DNA of 64,000 bases from positions 930,001 through 994,000 of the forward strand of contig JBBPUQ010000002.1 in assembly GCA_038501195.1 (NCBI GenBank), written 5' to 3'. How positions within the stretch are numbered: position 1 is the first letter of the stretch; every line of letters begins with the position of its first letter. The position numbers and the translations under genes are program-made. This stretch comes from Nemania diffusa. Lineage: Eukaryota; Ascomycota; Sordariomycetes; Xylariales; Xylariaceae. Shown in pieces: positions 24,441 to 35,585 of this stretch. The notes below the pieces were generated by a model. It was not told the origin of the DNA. It ran no database searches and worked only from the letters and a program-made list of their open reading frames with translations.

Positions 24441-25717
24441 CACCACGTAAATCTGATAGGAAGAAGTGCTTCACAAATGAAGGAATATAGGTTTTAGGTA
24501 ATGGCACGTTTACGACTTGTATAAACTGGGAGAGTCTAGTCCTTCCAGTTGTCTAGTTTGAGATATAAACCCCTGAGATATCTAGATAGATCTGATATCC
24601 AAACAAAGTTATGACAACCTACGCAGTAGCCTAGTATAAGGGACCCCCCAGGTACTATTTGCCATGCTGAAGTTGCTGAGCTTTGGCCAACCGCCTAAAA
24701 GGTATCTTTTCGCCAGGTACTTGCACAGAAAACCCTGTACAACGTCACCCGCGAGGCTTATAGAGGCTTGCCTAGCGCGTCTACTTCAACTTGAACCTTT
24801 TACAGGGGGTTAGGAGAGTAAGACACGCCCATATTAGCTACTGACCACTTGATTCACATCCCAACGCCGTATTCCTAGTCATGCATGCAGACGCCTCCGC
24901 GGTAAAAGTGGCACTGGCTGGAGGGAGGATCAAACCCCTTGTCATCGGTTTGGTGTGGTGTGTATTGGTAGCGATGTAACGTCGGGCGGACTTATTGCAG
25001 CTGCATAATTACGCAACAAGTTCGCTTGCACGATTTCAGCTCTTCAATTCACACCTGAACGACCTGTGTTGACTATAATTCGGATGGACGGCAAGAGGCA
25101 CGTTCGAAAAGAAGCCAGAACAAGTAAAACAAGTAGTAAGGATAGTTACAATATTTACTTTGCGGTGAGGAAATATTTTTCAATCAATTCTAGAAAGTCG
25201 TAAATGAATAGATTTATAAATGAGTGAAGGCATAGCTCTGCATATAGCGAACACCGTTAGTGAGACTATTACTTGCCTCAACCTTTCCTGTTGAACGCCA
25301 CACTCGTGGACAGTGATTCCGGTGAATGTCGCCTACACCGATAGGATATTTTTTTACATATGCATTTACCTGTATTTTGGATCATCCGGATTACTTCTCT
25401 ACTAGGTCGGAATAATTGGCCGTCTATCCTCTTGGTTCGAATCACCCACCGTCGCGAATGTAGCATGGCAAGCCATCGGCCGATCTCTACACCTTCGATC
25501 TAGTCACTACCCCTTTTTAGGCATACCAACAAACCCCGGTGCTTTCATAGAGCTATTTGAAATCATTCCAAAGAACGAGACGGCGAGTTGAGTAAGAAAG
25601 ACCGCCTTCTGGGTCTTGACATATACGTTTCGTTGAACCTGCGTGTATGAGTGTGAGCTGGTTTCGAATCGAATAGTGCAGGCTTCTTCCTCTGATCTCT
25701 TCAAAACTCGCATAGCT
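24441..25717. promoter_or_regulatory. Shared divergent promoter region of synthetase and O-methyltransferase
   Basis: This 1277-nt stretch separates the start codons of two divergently transcribed cluster genes. It contains no open frame with recognisable motifs. Both promoters must lie here, so any pathway-specific regulator would be expected to bind in it. I cannot identify a specific operator motif by eye. Confidence 0.45.
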
Positions 25718-27344
25718 ATGGCATCTCCCACCGCGACCCCGCGTATTACACAGCTGGTGGAAATGATTACCGTTGCAGTGTCAGAGATTCAAAGGACACT
25801 GACACAAACCTCGTCTCCTTTCCCTTCGTTTGACGAAGGCGCGCCCGCGGCCCTCCCGCTTGAACTCGCCGATGCTCGCGATGCCGCACTCGAAGCAGCT
25901 TCTGAGCTGTTTGACATTCTCTCGGATCCGATTGCCATGATCAGAAGACAAGGAGCTGTAAGCTAATGATTTAATGTCCCGCCCCTAGCACATCTAGGCT
26001 TAGCCGAAATCACCACTGACCGTCTGGCGTACCCTTTCCCTAATAGCATAACAATTCCATATGCCTACAGGCAATCGGACGCTATAAAATCGCGAGCATG
26101 ATTACTCCCGGCGGCAAAATCAGCTTCGCAGATATCGCCAAAAGCACAGGCATCTCTGAACAGATAGTCTGCCGTCTCATGCGCCATGCTATGACGATGC
26201 GCATATTTTATGAACCAGAGCCTGGGTTTGTCAGTCACACCAAGGCTTCGAGGATTCTCGCTGATCCTATCGCTTCTGACTGGCTCAAGGCCGGGACTGA
26301 CGAGATGTGGCCAGCTGCTGTGCATGTAGGACTGCTTTCTTCCTCCAACTACGGCTGTTTGATTCTGCATCGATACTAACGTGCAATGCAGATGATGGAC
26401 GCTGTTCAGAGGTGGCCTAACTCATCAGAACCTAGTGAGACTGTAAGATAGCCGCCCCTTATGCTTAACATCTCCCCCCTACTGATGCCATTACTTCCTG
26501 TTCTTTGAGATATAATGAATGCTGAAATGATGGCCTATTACTAGGGATACTCCGTTTCCAACTCCAAGACACTGTCGATTTACGATGCCATGGGGAGTAG
26601 TCCTGAGCGAGCGATGTGTCTCGCTAACTCAATGAAGATGTTCGCCACATTTCCTGAGTACGACCCAGTATATCTCACTAACAGCTACGACTGGGCTGCT
26701 CTAGGGGCAGCGCGTGTTCTCGACATCGGCGGGGCTCGAGGCCATGTCGCCATCGAGCTCGCCACAAACTTTCCACAGCTGGATATTACCGTACAAGACA
26801 TGGACAAGGTCGTTGACAAGGCCGAGGAGGGGCTTCCGGAACAGCTCAGGGATAGAGTCAAGTTCGAGGCCCACGACTTGTTCGCCGAGCAGACTACTCC
26901 GGCGGACTTGTTGCTGTTCCGCTGGGTCCTCCATAACTGGTCTGACAAGCATTGTCTCCAAATTTTGAGAGCTCAGTTGCCAGCATTGAAACCAAATGCT
27001 AGAATTATTATTCAAGACGTGATCATGCCTGAGCCTGGCACCATACCCGTGTGGAAAGAGAAAGATTTGAGGTGAGTGCCCCTTACTATACTTCCACCAT
27101 ATCTCCGTCTCAATCCCTATTGGCGCGATGAATTGTAACATGCAGCTGAGTAAGTACCTTATCAAATAGATCCTCAGACTTAGACATGGCAGCTGTCTTT
27201 AATTCCCAAGAGAGGACACTGCAAGACTGGAAAACATTGCTTCTTGAGGCAAACCCTAGATTCGTCATAAATGCAACTAAAGAGCCAAAAGGATCGGCTT
27301 TGGGTATAATAGAGGTTGTTGTCACGGAAGATATAGGACACTAA
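25718..27344 (+). CDS. SAM-dependent O-methyltransferase (COMT-like)
   Basis: Five exons, 25718-25957, 26071-26325, 26392-26442, 26545-27071 and 27170-27344, give 415 aa. Donors are GTAAGC, GTAGGA, GTAAGA and GTGAGT; all junctions keep the frame. The N-terminal half is the helical/winged-helix dimerisation domain (AIGRYKIASM, GGKISFADIAKSTGISE). The C-terminal half has the SAM site VLDIGGARGHVAIELA near residue 235 and the catalytic-His segment FRWVLHNWSD near residue 305. Length fits fungal plant-type O-methyltransferases, which methylate phenolic or enolic hydroxyls of natural products. The start at 25718 is preferred over an in-frame ATG at 25643 because MASPTATPRI begins the normal N-terminal helix. 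It lies head-to-head with the synthetase, so co-regulation is likely. Methyl acceptor is unknown. Confidence 0.9.
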
Positions 27345-27985
27345 GAATAGCAGCGAACATGCTTACTTGCCTAGATTATGGCGATCTTTGATTGTGCTCT
27401 GTGAAATCTAAAATATCCCTGTATGCCGATGCAGCTTGCAGTGACAATTGGTCTATCTTGACTATTGCTCCATAATACCCCGAACATAGAACGCCACGCG
27501 AGTGTCATAGTTAGTAATATTCAGAAATGGAGTGAAGCAATGCGTTTGAACTAAATTTAACTTTTACGATTATGAAAGGAAGCATTACAAACCCAACAGT
27601 CAGTTAGCCCTCGCTTATCTATTTTGTCCTTGATATTCGATTACCATCGCCAACCCACATTATCAGGTAGAGGTTTGGGGTCGAGAAGTGCAGGCTGTTG
27701 CAACGGTATGAAGACCACATGGACCCCTTATGATATCATTGGATCTACACAATACCAGACAGAATGCGTCTTGCCGTCTCTGTCGTAATTAGTCGCAATA
27801 CTGAACCTGGATGCCACCGAAAAATGGCGTTCTCGGTTGCAATCCTACTACTAAGCGTGGATCAAGGCTTCGGCCACAGCAAAACTTCTATAAGGCATGC
27901 TCCCCCAAGTGCTGTGCATTGTTACGCAAGTCGTCAATTAATGAACTATCATTTGGGTTCCGTCACCAAGTCATCTTCAGTCATC
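27345..27985. other. Intergenic, promoter of the rhodopsin-like gene
   Basis: About 640 nt without a supportable gene between the methyltransferase and the first rhodopsin-like gene. The frame of the latter stays open upstream to 27764, but the extra residues do not resemble a signal or a membrane segment. I therefore treat it as 5' leader. Confidence 0.5.
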
Positions 27986-29279
27986 ATGGACTCTCCCTTT
28001 CCCCCGCCTGTGAATCCTCACGACCCCGGACGCAGATATCTGATACTGGGGGTCACTTGGACCCTCACATCTATTGCAATCCTAGCTATGACTGCCCGGC
28101 TCTACCTTCGTGGCCGAGTTCTTCACGGAATTAGTGTCGATGATTGGCTAATGCTCCTGGCTGTGGTGAGAGGCACAGCACCAATGAACAAGTCCTTCAC
28201 ACCTGATCTCAGCGCTGACAATATCTAGCTGGGCCAGACTGGGAGTCAAGTTTGCGTCACCATAGCATCGTCCTGGGGACTCGGCATGCACGACGCGGAT
28301 CTCTACTTTTATCCGAATCTCGTCAACGTGCTCAAGTGGCTCTGGATCTCACTGGTCCCGGGAACTGCAGGCACTGTTCTCGCTAGGACTTCTATCGCCG
28401 TTTTCTTGTTTCGCCTCTTCGGAACCAAGATTTGGTTCAAACGGTTCTTGATCGTTACCAACGTCTTGCAGGCGAGCACTTCAATCGCGCTTCTAGTCAT
28501 CATTTTCACATCTGTGAGGCCCGTACAGGGGCTATGGAACCCGCTGCTTCCTGCGCATCGGCTGGACCCGCACACACAAGGAACAGTAGCACTTGTAGCA
28601 CAATGTAAGTGTAATTATCAAATTCAGCTGTACCCGCAATATCACTAAACTTGTCGCCGGCTGTGGCTAACAATCTATCCCAGCATTCCTGGCTTTTTCC
28701 GATCTGACCTATGTGCTGTTCCCTGTTCTCATAGTCTGGAGGCTCAACATGCCATTGCGGCAACGGGTGGGCCTATGTCTTCTGTTAGCATTGTCCTTGG
28801 GCACTCTCGCGGCCTCGATCGCCAAAGCCATCACATCCAACATTCTCAACACAGTTAGCGCCTCTGGAAGTAGCATGAGTGACCTGCAATACGACGCCGC
28901 CTACTCCAACCTGATCGGGAATACTGAGCAGTCCCTGGTCATCATCATAGGATGCATACCCCCGCTTCGACCTATCATGAAGGTCAAGATGGTCAAATCT
29001 TTGTCCTCGTCTGTTGGTAACCTAATCGCAAGGATGAAGTCTGGAAACAGTACGAAGCCAGCCACCTTTCCAGGCTACGACTCACAACCTCCCTACCTCA
29101 AGCTTGGTAAAATGGAGAGTAATCGGCGGGGCGGGGTCCCGATTACTTCTCAAAGTGATCAGCAGTTGATATTACAAGGGCCTCTGACTATCGAAGCCCC
29201 CATCGTGACTGTGAGTCTGCAAAACCCCACGATTCTTGCTCCCGAAGGAAGAGTTATCAGTCGTAATCCTGTGTCATAA
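27986..29279 (+). CDS. Fungal rhodopsin-like seven-helix membrane protein (copy 1)
   Basis: Three exons, 27986-28165, 28229-28604 and 28684-29279, give 383 aa with phase-consistent introns of 63 and 79 nt. Hydrophobic helices alternate with short loops. Family landmarks are DDWLMLLAV at the end of helix 2, the helix-4 region ARTSIAVFLFRLFG, SDLTYVLFPVLIVWRLNMPLRQRVGL, and a polar C-terminal tail after the seventh helix. These match the fungal integral-membrane rhodopsin-like family (Pfam Fung_rhodopsin), related to the SAT4/PTH11-type GPCR-like proteins. I see no retinal-binding lysine of the true opsin type. Members occur in secondary-metabolite clusters, but their role there is mostly unknown; sensing or transport-accessory roles are suggestions only. 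The start was chosen at MDSPFPPP, just before helix 1. Two further family members lie at 41116 and 45554. Confidence 0.85.
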
Positions 29280-30966
29280 CCCGAATGGACGTTTTGTTAC
29301 TTGGAAAGTTATAGAGAGCTTTGTAGGCTTTTCATGGGGAATATTAAGGTAGTCATGCTTGTTAGCAAGCATTTGTACTCTAGTCATGTGTGTATCGGAT
29401 CAGTTTCATGAACTGCCTACCTATAAGGGACGCTTTCACGTGGAATTTGATGCTATCTATTCGAGTTCTTACTATGCCAACATATCACGTGCATTTCGAA
29501 AGTTCATGCGTACATCTCGTTTCATCCTTGCTTGCGGTTCGTCTGAGACTGCTTGATAAAACTTGACTTATGCAATGTAAAAGTTACTTCCAGGCTTCTG
29601 CTGCAGATAACAGGAGGATGATAGCTGGGTGCCTATTCATGAATATCAAATCGCCCATTCTCCACCCTTATCATTGACGACCGGTAGGGCCCGGTTCATG
29701 TGGTTGCCCGGCCTGAAACCCTGCAGTACTTTTAAGCTTATTTCTATTTCTATTTGACCTCTCATACATATTACGACTATCTTTCCTCATGATGACGTCT
29801 CCGTCCTACAGGTGGCAATGGTAATCTGTCATCTTCAGAGACTAAGAGAGTCATAATCTGCGATTGTCACTAAAACGAGACAATACTCCGCGCAATGTTG
29901 TAACATGAAATCCACGAAGGATGAGTAGAAGGTGCCTGTGCATTATCAACATGCGTAGATACTAGGTGTGTAAATAGGTAGTAGTCGGTACAATCCTTAA
30001 GACCAATATTCTAGTAGCTAGCATAGTGTGGCCGACGTGGGATTTCTAGGATATCATCTGTGTAACCCATGTTTGGCATCTTCAGCCAACGAGGCAGGAT
30101 CTGCAGTTCGCGTTCGCCCCGTAACCATGTGCCCTACTGCTTGCTTGGGATTTGCCAACACTTACGGACCGATCCCCCGCAACTCCACTGCAATAACCTT
30201 ATCTGAATCCGCCGACCCCAACGCCAAGACCTACTGGACCTGCAGTGATGCGGCGCTGCACTTATTTCTCGCCCCTCTTTCTCCAACCTACCGATGTTTC
30301 AACGTTCATCGCGCGGTACCTGTGTGGTGGGGGGTCGCTTGCCGCGCGGTGCGTGAACGGACGGGGCTGTCGGTCGGGCGGGGCCTTTGGGTGGGGCGGA
30401 GTTCGGGAACGGGTCGTCCGGGTGTGGGGGGGTGGTGGGTTTCGCTGGCGTTGGGGGCCGTTGTGCGGGGTGTTATGTCGGTTGCGTTGGGTGGGTTAGG
30501 GGCGTCGGGGGTGCGTCGAGTGTAATGCAGAGTACTACATACATACATACATACCCACATACATATGAGTGTGATGGGTGTAAAGTCTCCGCATTTGCAC
30601 AGGGGCTGTTGCTGGGATCCCTACTGTACGACGCTAAGCTAGAAAACACGGACACTCCCGTGAGCTTAAACATCCAAAGGGAAGAGTACTCTCAAGGATA
30701 TGTACTTAAGTCAGGGCGATAAAACCAGTACTTGTAGATTTGCCAGGGATCTAGAAATTCAGAGGATCTCGGTACTACAAGCCTTAGGAGTGGGTAGTAA
30801 TATTACCATCTTGGAGCCAATCAAATGGAATAAACTCATGCAGTTGGCAATGTTAAGAAGCGTAACGTGGTACTACATATCCTTTTTGACCCTTGCCCTT
30901 GGGATCCACTAATCCTGGAGCTGACCCAATCGCCTTCATACCCGAAATAGGTATGCCAAGGACTTT
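29280..30966. other. Intergenic with G-rich strand-skewed block and ACAT microsatellite
   Basis: No supportable gene. An open frame of 165 codons at 30028-30525 exists mainly because its second half is extremely G-rich and therefore poor in stop codons. The plus strand from about 30318 to 30525 is heavily G/GT-rich with many GGG runs and could form G-quadruplexes. It is followed at 30537-30565 by an (ACAT)n microsatellite. The rest is ordinary intergenic sequence between convergent genes. Confidence 0.55.
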
Positions 30967-32404
30967 CTAGTGCGTGGGTAGTCTAGGCAACCGTACCTCC
31001 ATGACACTCTCGTGGTTTGCGGGGTTATATACATAAGTTCTATGCAGCTCTAGTCCCGCCACTTCAAACGTATGCTGCCACTGCTCCTCTGTGCGTTCCA
31101 TCCCACCCCGTGAGGTGAGCATCGTCAAATCGATGGCTGCTACTGGTGGCTCTGTCCCCATCTCTGGTAGGATCATCTCATCTACGAGTAGCACCGAGTC
31201 CTCCGACATGGCTATCCTCGTGTTGTAGAGTATTTTCTCCACGAGACGTGCTGGGTGATCATGCAGTACACCCCTCATAAAGTAGAGCTTTGCGCCTATT
31301 GATGGGGATAGCAAGTTAGATTGTGATAGGATCAGCAGCTTGCAGTGCCCGTAAGAGCAGTGGGATTACTGGGGATTCTTTACCTTTGATTGGTTGCGGT
31401 TCGTAGAAGTCGTAGGCCATGTGCTCAACACCCTGGCAGGACAAAGCGTTGGCGATGGTGTGTGGCAGATCTTGAAGTATGACACGCCCTGAGATATCCG
31501 GAAACTTTTGCTTGAACTCCACACATTGATGTCCGATGCCACCCCCAATGTTGACATAGATAGCTTGATCTGGGCTGCATGATCCGGCAACCTCCCGCAC
31601 TGGATACACCGAGAGCCAGGAGAGTGCCGGTTTGCGTCGGAGAGCCATGAAGTCATTGAAGTATGCAAGATGATCTGGATTATCAGCAAACCATGTGAAA
31701 GCATCAAGAGAAGTATTCCACCCGTCTTGAAATGCCGTGTGCAAATCGTCCTGAGGCTCCTTGTACCCTGTCCTTTTAAGGAAAGATGGGAGTGCTTGGT
31801 ACTGAGGCCCGATTGTGTGAAACCTGGAGGTATCAGCCGAGAAGCATGATAGCAGTAAGTGGGTTGAGTTCAAAGTTCTCACGAATGAAACATGCCAGCC
31901 ACCACGACAGCTGTTGAGAGGTTGTTGGTGACGTTATTGGCACCAAAGCGTCCTTGAGAAACCTCATCGACAGAGCCAATTGCGGCCAGATACCTCATGA
32001 TCCGAGCTGTTATTGGTTCAGCTATGCATATCAATAGGGGGAGACATGGCTTCGATACGACAACTTACTCAATAATTGCGGTTCTGCGTCAGCCTGCCGT
32101 GATAGTTCCGCAACGGTCATGGGAGCCGTCGAACTAGCTAGCTGCTTGAAAATGCCCATCTCCAGCCCTACCGTTATGATGGCGGCTTCGAGATGCTGTA
32201 TCAAAGGTCAACCGCCGCATTGTCGAAAGAGATGTTCAATTACTGCTATCATTCTTTTCTTACCAGGCGACTACATCGGTCCAGTGTATCTTCAGGGTCC
32301 TCCAGGGAACTGGCAATATTGCGCAGGCTGGCGATGAGCTGCCGGCGGGCTCCATGACTAACTGTGGCCGCCAGGACTTTGACTTGATCGATAGCCGCTT
32401 GCAT
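30967..32404 (-). CDS. SAM-dependent O-methyltransferase, second copy (COMT-like)
   Basis: Five exons on the minus strand, 32404-32264, 32195-32069, 32006-31883, 31823-31384 and 31295-30967, give 386 aa; introns are 59-88 nt and all phases agree. The N-terminus MQAAIDQVKVLAATV and the segment ASSLEDPEDTLDR match the leader helices of fungal polyketide-type O-methyltransferases. DEVSQGRFGANNVTNNLST follows in the dimerisation domain. The SAM site reads YVNIGGGIGHQCVEF (the usual acidic Asp before the glycines is Asn), and the catalytic His lies in RGVLHDHPARL. It is only distantly similar to the methyltransferase at 25718, so the two are not recent duplicates. It probably tailors the same product. 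The ATG at 32404 is the first in frame; upstream in-frame sequence lacks one. Confidence 0.88.
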
Positions 32405-33105
32405 TTTGCGCGCATGGAAGGGGTTGAGAGGGATTGGGAAGGGCAGCGTCTTCGACTTGAACTCGACTGGCTTTCTTGAACAAACTCTCTCATCTTTGTT
32501 CAATTCATCGCTGTCTAAACAGGCTCCCTTCTACTACTTAGAGCTCTCTAAGCATTATGGACAAGATACATTACGAAACGAGCCTCAAGAGCTAAGATCC
32601 TCCACATGTACCCGGTACCAGGGCTGATACTTCCAGGAATGACAAGTACACTGCATGCGCATGTCGATCATTTCCCAATAACCATCCCTGCTTACTCCAT
32701 ATCCCTACGCCCGGGTCTCCGCATAGAAGGGCCTGTCATTTCTGAAATGACCTGGTAGGGTACCATTCAGTCGGACTCACTGAACCAACCGACCAGGGTA
32801 TGCCACCCCCCTGCTGAAAACCATGTATGGTCGTGTTTGTGTAACTCTGTAGACGCCCGCTCTTTTGTAAGGGATTGAAGCTCGGCTACATATGAAATGA
32901 GCGGAGGTGGGGTTAACATGAGTAAACGCATCTATCTGCCGTCTACTCTCTAGTCCTTTGTCTTGCCGCCTCTTCACACTCCTCATGGAATCCTCGACCC
33001 CTCTCTTCTCCCTATGAACTGAGTCATCGCGCTTGCTCTTTGTTTGGAGCGAGCTGATATCCTCTCCCGACCTAAAACGAAGAGTCAGCAAGCACTATCG
33101 TCGGT
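32405..33105. other. Divergent promoter region, no gene
   Basis: About 700 nt between the divergently oriented methyltransferase (minus) and P450 (plus). There is no coding signal, so it should contain both promoters. Confidence 0.5.
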
Positions 33106-34789
33106 ATGCACCTTTTACAGTGGCTGACCACGTACCAGACCACTTTGGTCCCTCTTTTTCTTCTCTACGGTGTAGTCCTCGGTGTGTATCGCCTCTTTCT
33201 TCATCCGCTTGCCCGATTTCCGGGACCGAAAGTGGCTGCCATTTCGCGATGGTATGAAGCATATTATGATGTCGTTCAAAATGGCCAGTATACATTCAAG
33301 ATTGCAGAGATGCACAAGAAGTATGGTATGTACTTTATTGATTACCCCCTCCTGTGCTTGACCCCGAGCAGCTAGACGACGCGATGCTCACAGCAGCATG
33401 ACATAGGCCCCATCGTGCGTATAAGTCCGTTCGAACTTCACGTCAACGACCCGGCTTTCTTCAATACGATATACCGCCAAGAAGGGAAATGGGACAAGTA
33501 CGCCTGGAATGTCGATGCCTTCACGGCGAAAGGGGCTACCATCTTTACCCCGGACCATGCCCTCCATAAGGCCCGACGCGAGCCTTTAAACCCCTTTTTC
33601 TCTAAGTCTGCTATTTTCAAGCGGGAAGAGATGCTTCATCGCCACCTCAGAAAGCTCCTCGCACAGATCTCTAGCTTCGCCGGGCAACCGAGGGCTATCA
33701 ACCTGGGAGCGGCCGTTCAGGCGTATACTCGCGATGTCGCCAATGAATTCATCCTTGACAAGGACTATAACAGTCTCAGCCAAGACTTTGACGTCTCTGT
33801 ATCGCGCCCTAACCCCGAGTCCGGGCATCTATGGCGGACGACGAAGCACGTTCGCTGGTTTGGTCCTGTTCTGACGGCCATCCCGAGGATGATCATCACA
33901 AGATCTGCCGATAGAGGAACGAAGTCATTCTTCAAGACGATAACGGAACATCTGCAAGACACCAAGAAGCTCATGTCGAAAACGGACGACGCAGACCTTG
34001 GCCACAATCTAGTCCAGGCCATCATGACATCCAAGCTACCGCCCAGCGAGAAGGACGTTAAGCGTGTTTTCGAAGATATCTCCACCGTGCTGGGGGCGGG
34101 GACAGGAACAACCGCCGCGGCGCTTCGTCTGATCCTGGTCAACCTCTTCACCAACGCGCCTTTGCTGCAGCGGCTCCGCGATGAGCTTGCCCACGCTGGT
34201 CTCGACTCTGCAGCTAGTCTCCCGGCGATCAAAGCACTTGAACAGCTGCCCTTCCTCACTTCGCTCCTGATGGAAGGTTTGCGCTTGAGCCCCGCGATCG
34301 CTTCACGTATGACGCGACTGGCGCCGGATCGGGATATCCACTATGACAGATGGACGATTCCTGCCGGGACGCCGGTCGGCATGACGTTAATACTCATGCA
34401 CACAGATGAGACGATCTATCCCAATGCCCAAAAGTTTGAACCTGACAGATGGGGTGATGCGCAGGTCAGAAGGAAGCTAGAGAAGTCGTTTGCCCCTTTC
34501 TCGAAAGGAAGTCGCAACTGTGTCGGCCAACAGTATGTTTTTTCTCTTATGACTCCCTATCTACTCTCACACTCTCTCCTGTTATTATAGTCAACGCTAA
34601 CGTCCGCCATCATAATCATGTAGTCTTGCCTGGGCTGAAATGTATCTCATCGTGGCTGTTCTAGCGCTTCGGTACGACTTCCGAATGGAAGCTGACGTGG
34701 ACGACTTTCTATGCAACAGTGACCAGTTTGCTATAGGGACCAAAAGCCATGGTTTTCTGAAGACTTTCGTTACCGATCGAGGAGGATAG
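33106..34789 (+). CDS. Cytochrome P450 monooxygenase (trichodiene oxygenase-like type), copy 1
   Basis: Three exons, 33106-33325, 33407-34532 and 34624-34789, give 503 aa. An N-terminal membrane anchor (LVPLFLLYGVVLGVYRLFL) precedes the proline-rich hinge HPLARFPGPK, so it is a microsomal enzyme. I-helix: GAGTGTTAA. K-helix ExxR: EGLRLSP. PERF-type motif: FEPDRWG. Heme loop: FSKGSRNCVG, with the axial Cys. Length is normal for class II fungal P450s. The sequence style (KWDKYAWNVDAF, HKARREPLNPFFSK) is that of the CYP58-like group around trichodiene oxygenase. It is clearly paralogous to the P450 at 42882-44762 and shares two intron positions with it. The last exon encodes the usual C-terminal strand (DQFAIGTK). 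Substrate is unknown; hydroxylation or ring closure of the synthetase product is inferred from context. Confidence 0.9.
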
Positions 34790-34994
34790 GCGGCGGGGAG
34801 GTGCCAAGAGCAAGCTAATTAAACACGAGAGCAATGTAAAACAATCTAATGCAGCAGTTTCAATTTCAAATGAGGCAAAAGTGTTTCGCAAAAGTGTTTC
34901 GCGGAAAAGGGATCTAGGATTTTATGGGTTGATGCTATATGCTCAGGTGTGATCAGCTTCAAGAATCAATCACTAATAAAGGCACCGGCGCATA
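34790..34994. other. Intergenic left of a MITE
   Basis: Short AT-leaning spacer after the P450 stop codon. Nothing recognisable. Confidence 0.4.
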
Positions 34995-35480
34995 ATGCGC
35001 TACCCACGGGCAAAGTAATACTTTGACTGACTGTCAATTAATTGATCCAATCTAGCCAAAACAATCGGTTTTAAATTAATTGCAGGTAAAGCAATAATTT
35101 CTTATTTAACTTCGTACTTGACAATTATTTCCAATTAATCTTCCTATTTTTTTAAAATATTCTTTGTTGTTTTTTTTATTAAAAAAAGGCCTCCTTTTCC
35201 TAGGTTGGCTAGGTAACACCCTATTTTTAACCCTACTTCTTCAGCCACTTACCCAGCCACTTACCTAGCCACTCCTACACCTACCTACACCTACCTACCT
35301 ACCTTGCTTTCTACAATCTGTATGCTTTACGTACATTACTTAAATTACTTAGGCAATTAACTTGATCAAATCAAATAATAGATTTCGTCAAGTCAGTCAA
35401 ACACGCGTGTTTTTCGATCAATTCAAGTAAAACAAGTCAAGAGGCTATTGCTTGACTGACTTTACCTGTGGGTAGCGCTG
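34995..35480. mobile_element. hAT-like MITE, second family, copy A (486 bp)
   Basis: The right end, read in reverse complement, begins CAGCGCTACCCACAGGTAAAGT. The left end reads AATGCGCTACCCACGGGCAAAGT, so about 20 bp are terminally inverted. Flanking 34987-34994 (ggcgcata) and 35481-35488 (ggcgcatt) match at 7 of 8 positions, as expected for an 8-bp hAT target duplication. The interior is non-coding, with TCAATTAATTGA-like AT stretches and repeated GCCACTTACC motifs. A second copy in the same orientation lies at about 47952-48448. Confidence 0.75.
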
Positions 35481-35585
35481 GGCGCATTGGCTTCCTGAGA
35501 CCAGGACCAGCGTAAGCTCTCACAATCATCACACATAATGCTCATCATCATGCCTTCGAGTCGTTGCGTAAGTACTACATAAAGA

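Noticed and set aside
25380..25470. tRNA-like GGTTCGAATC word
   Set aside because: The flanking bases do not form a T stem, and no D arm or acceptor stem can be built.
30028..30525. 165-codon plus-strand open frame
   Set aside because: Its openness is explained by the G-rich tract, which lacks stop codons; the second half is Gly/Val/Arg/Trp low complexity and nothing resembles a domain.
33765..34259. 164-codon minus-strand frame
   Set aside because: Antisense shadow of the P450 at 33106-34789.
35220..35310. CCACTTACC/CTACCTACA tandem-like repeats as a separate minisatellite
   Set aside because: They are internal to the MITE family and recur in its second copy near 48185-48270.
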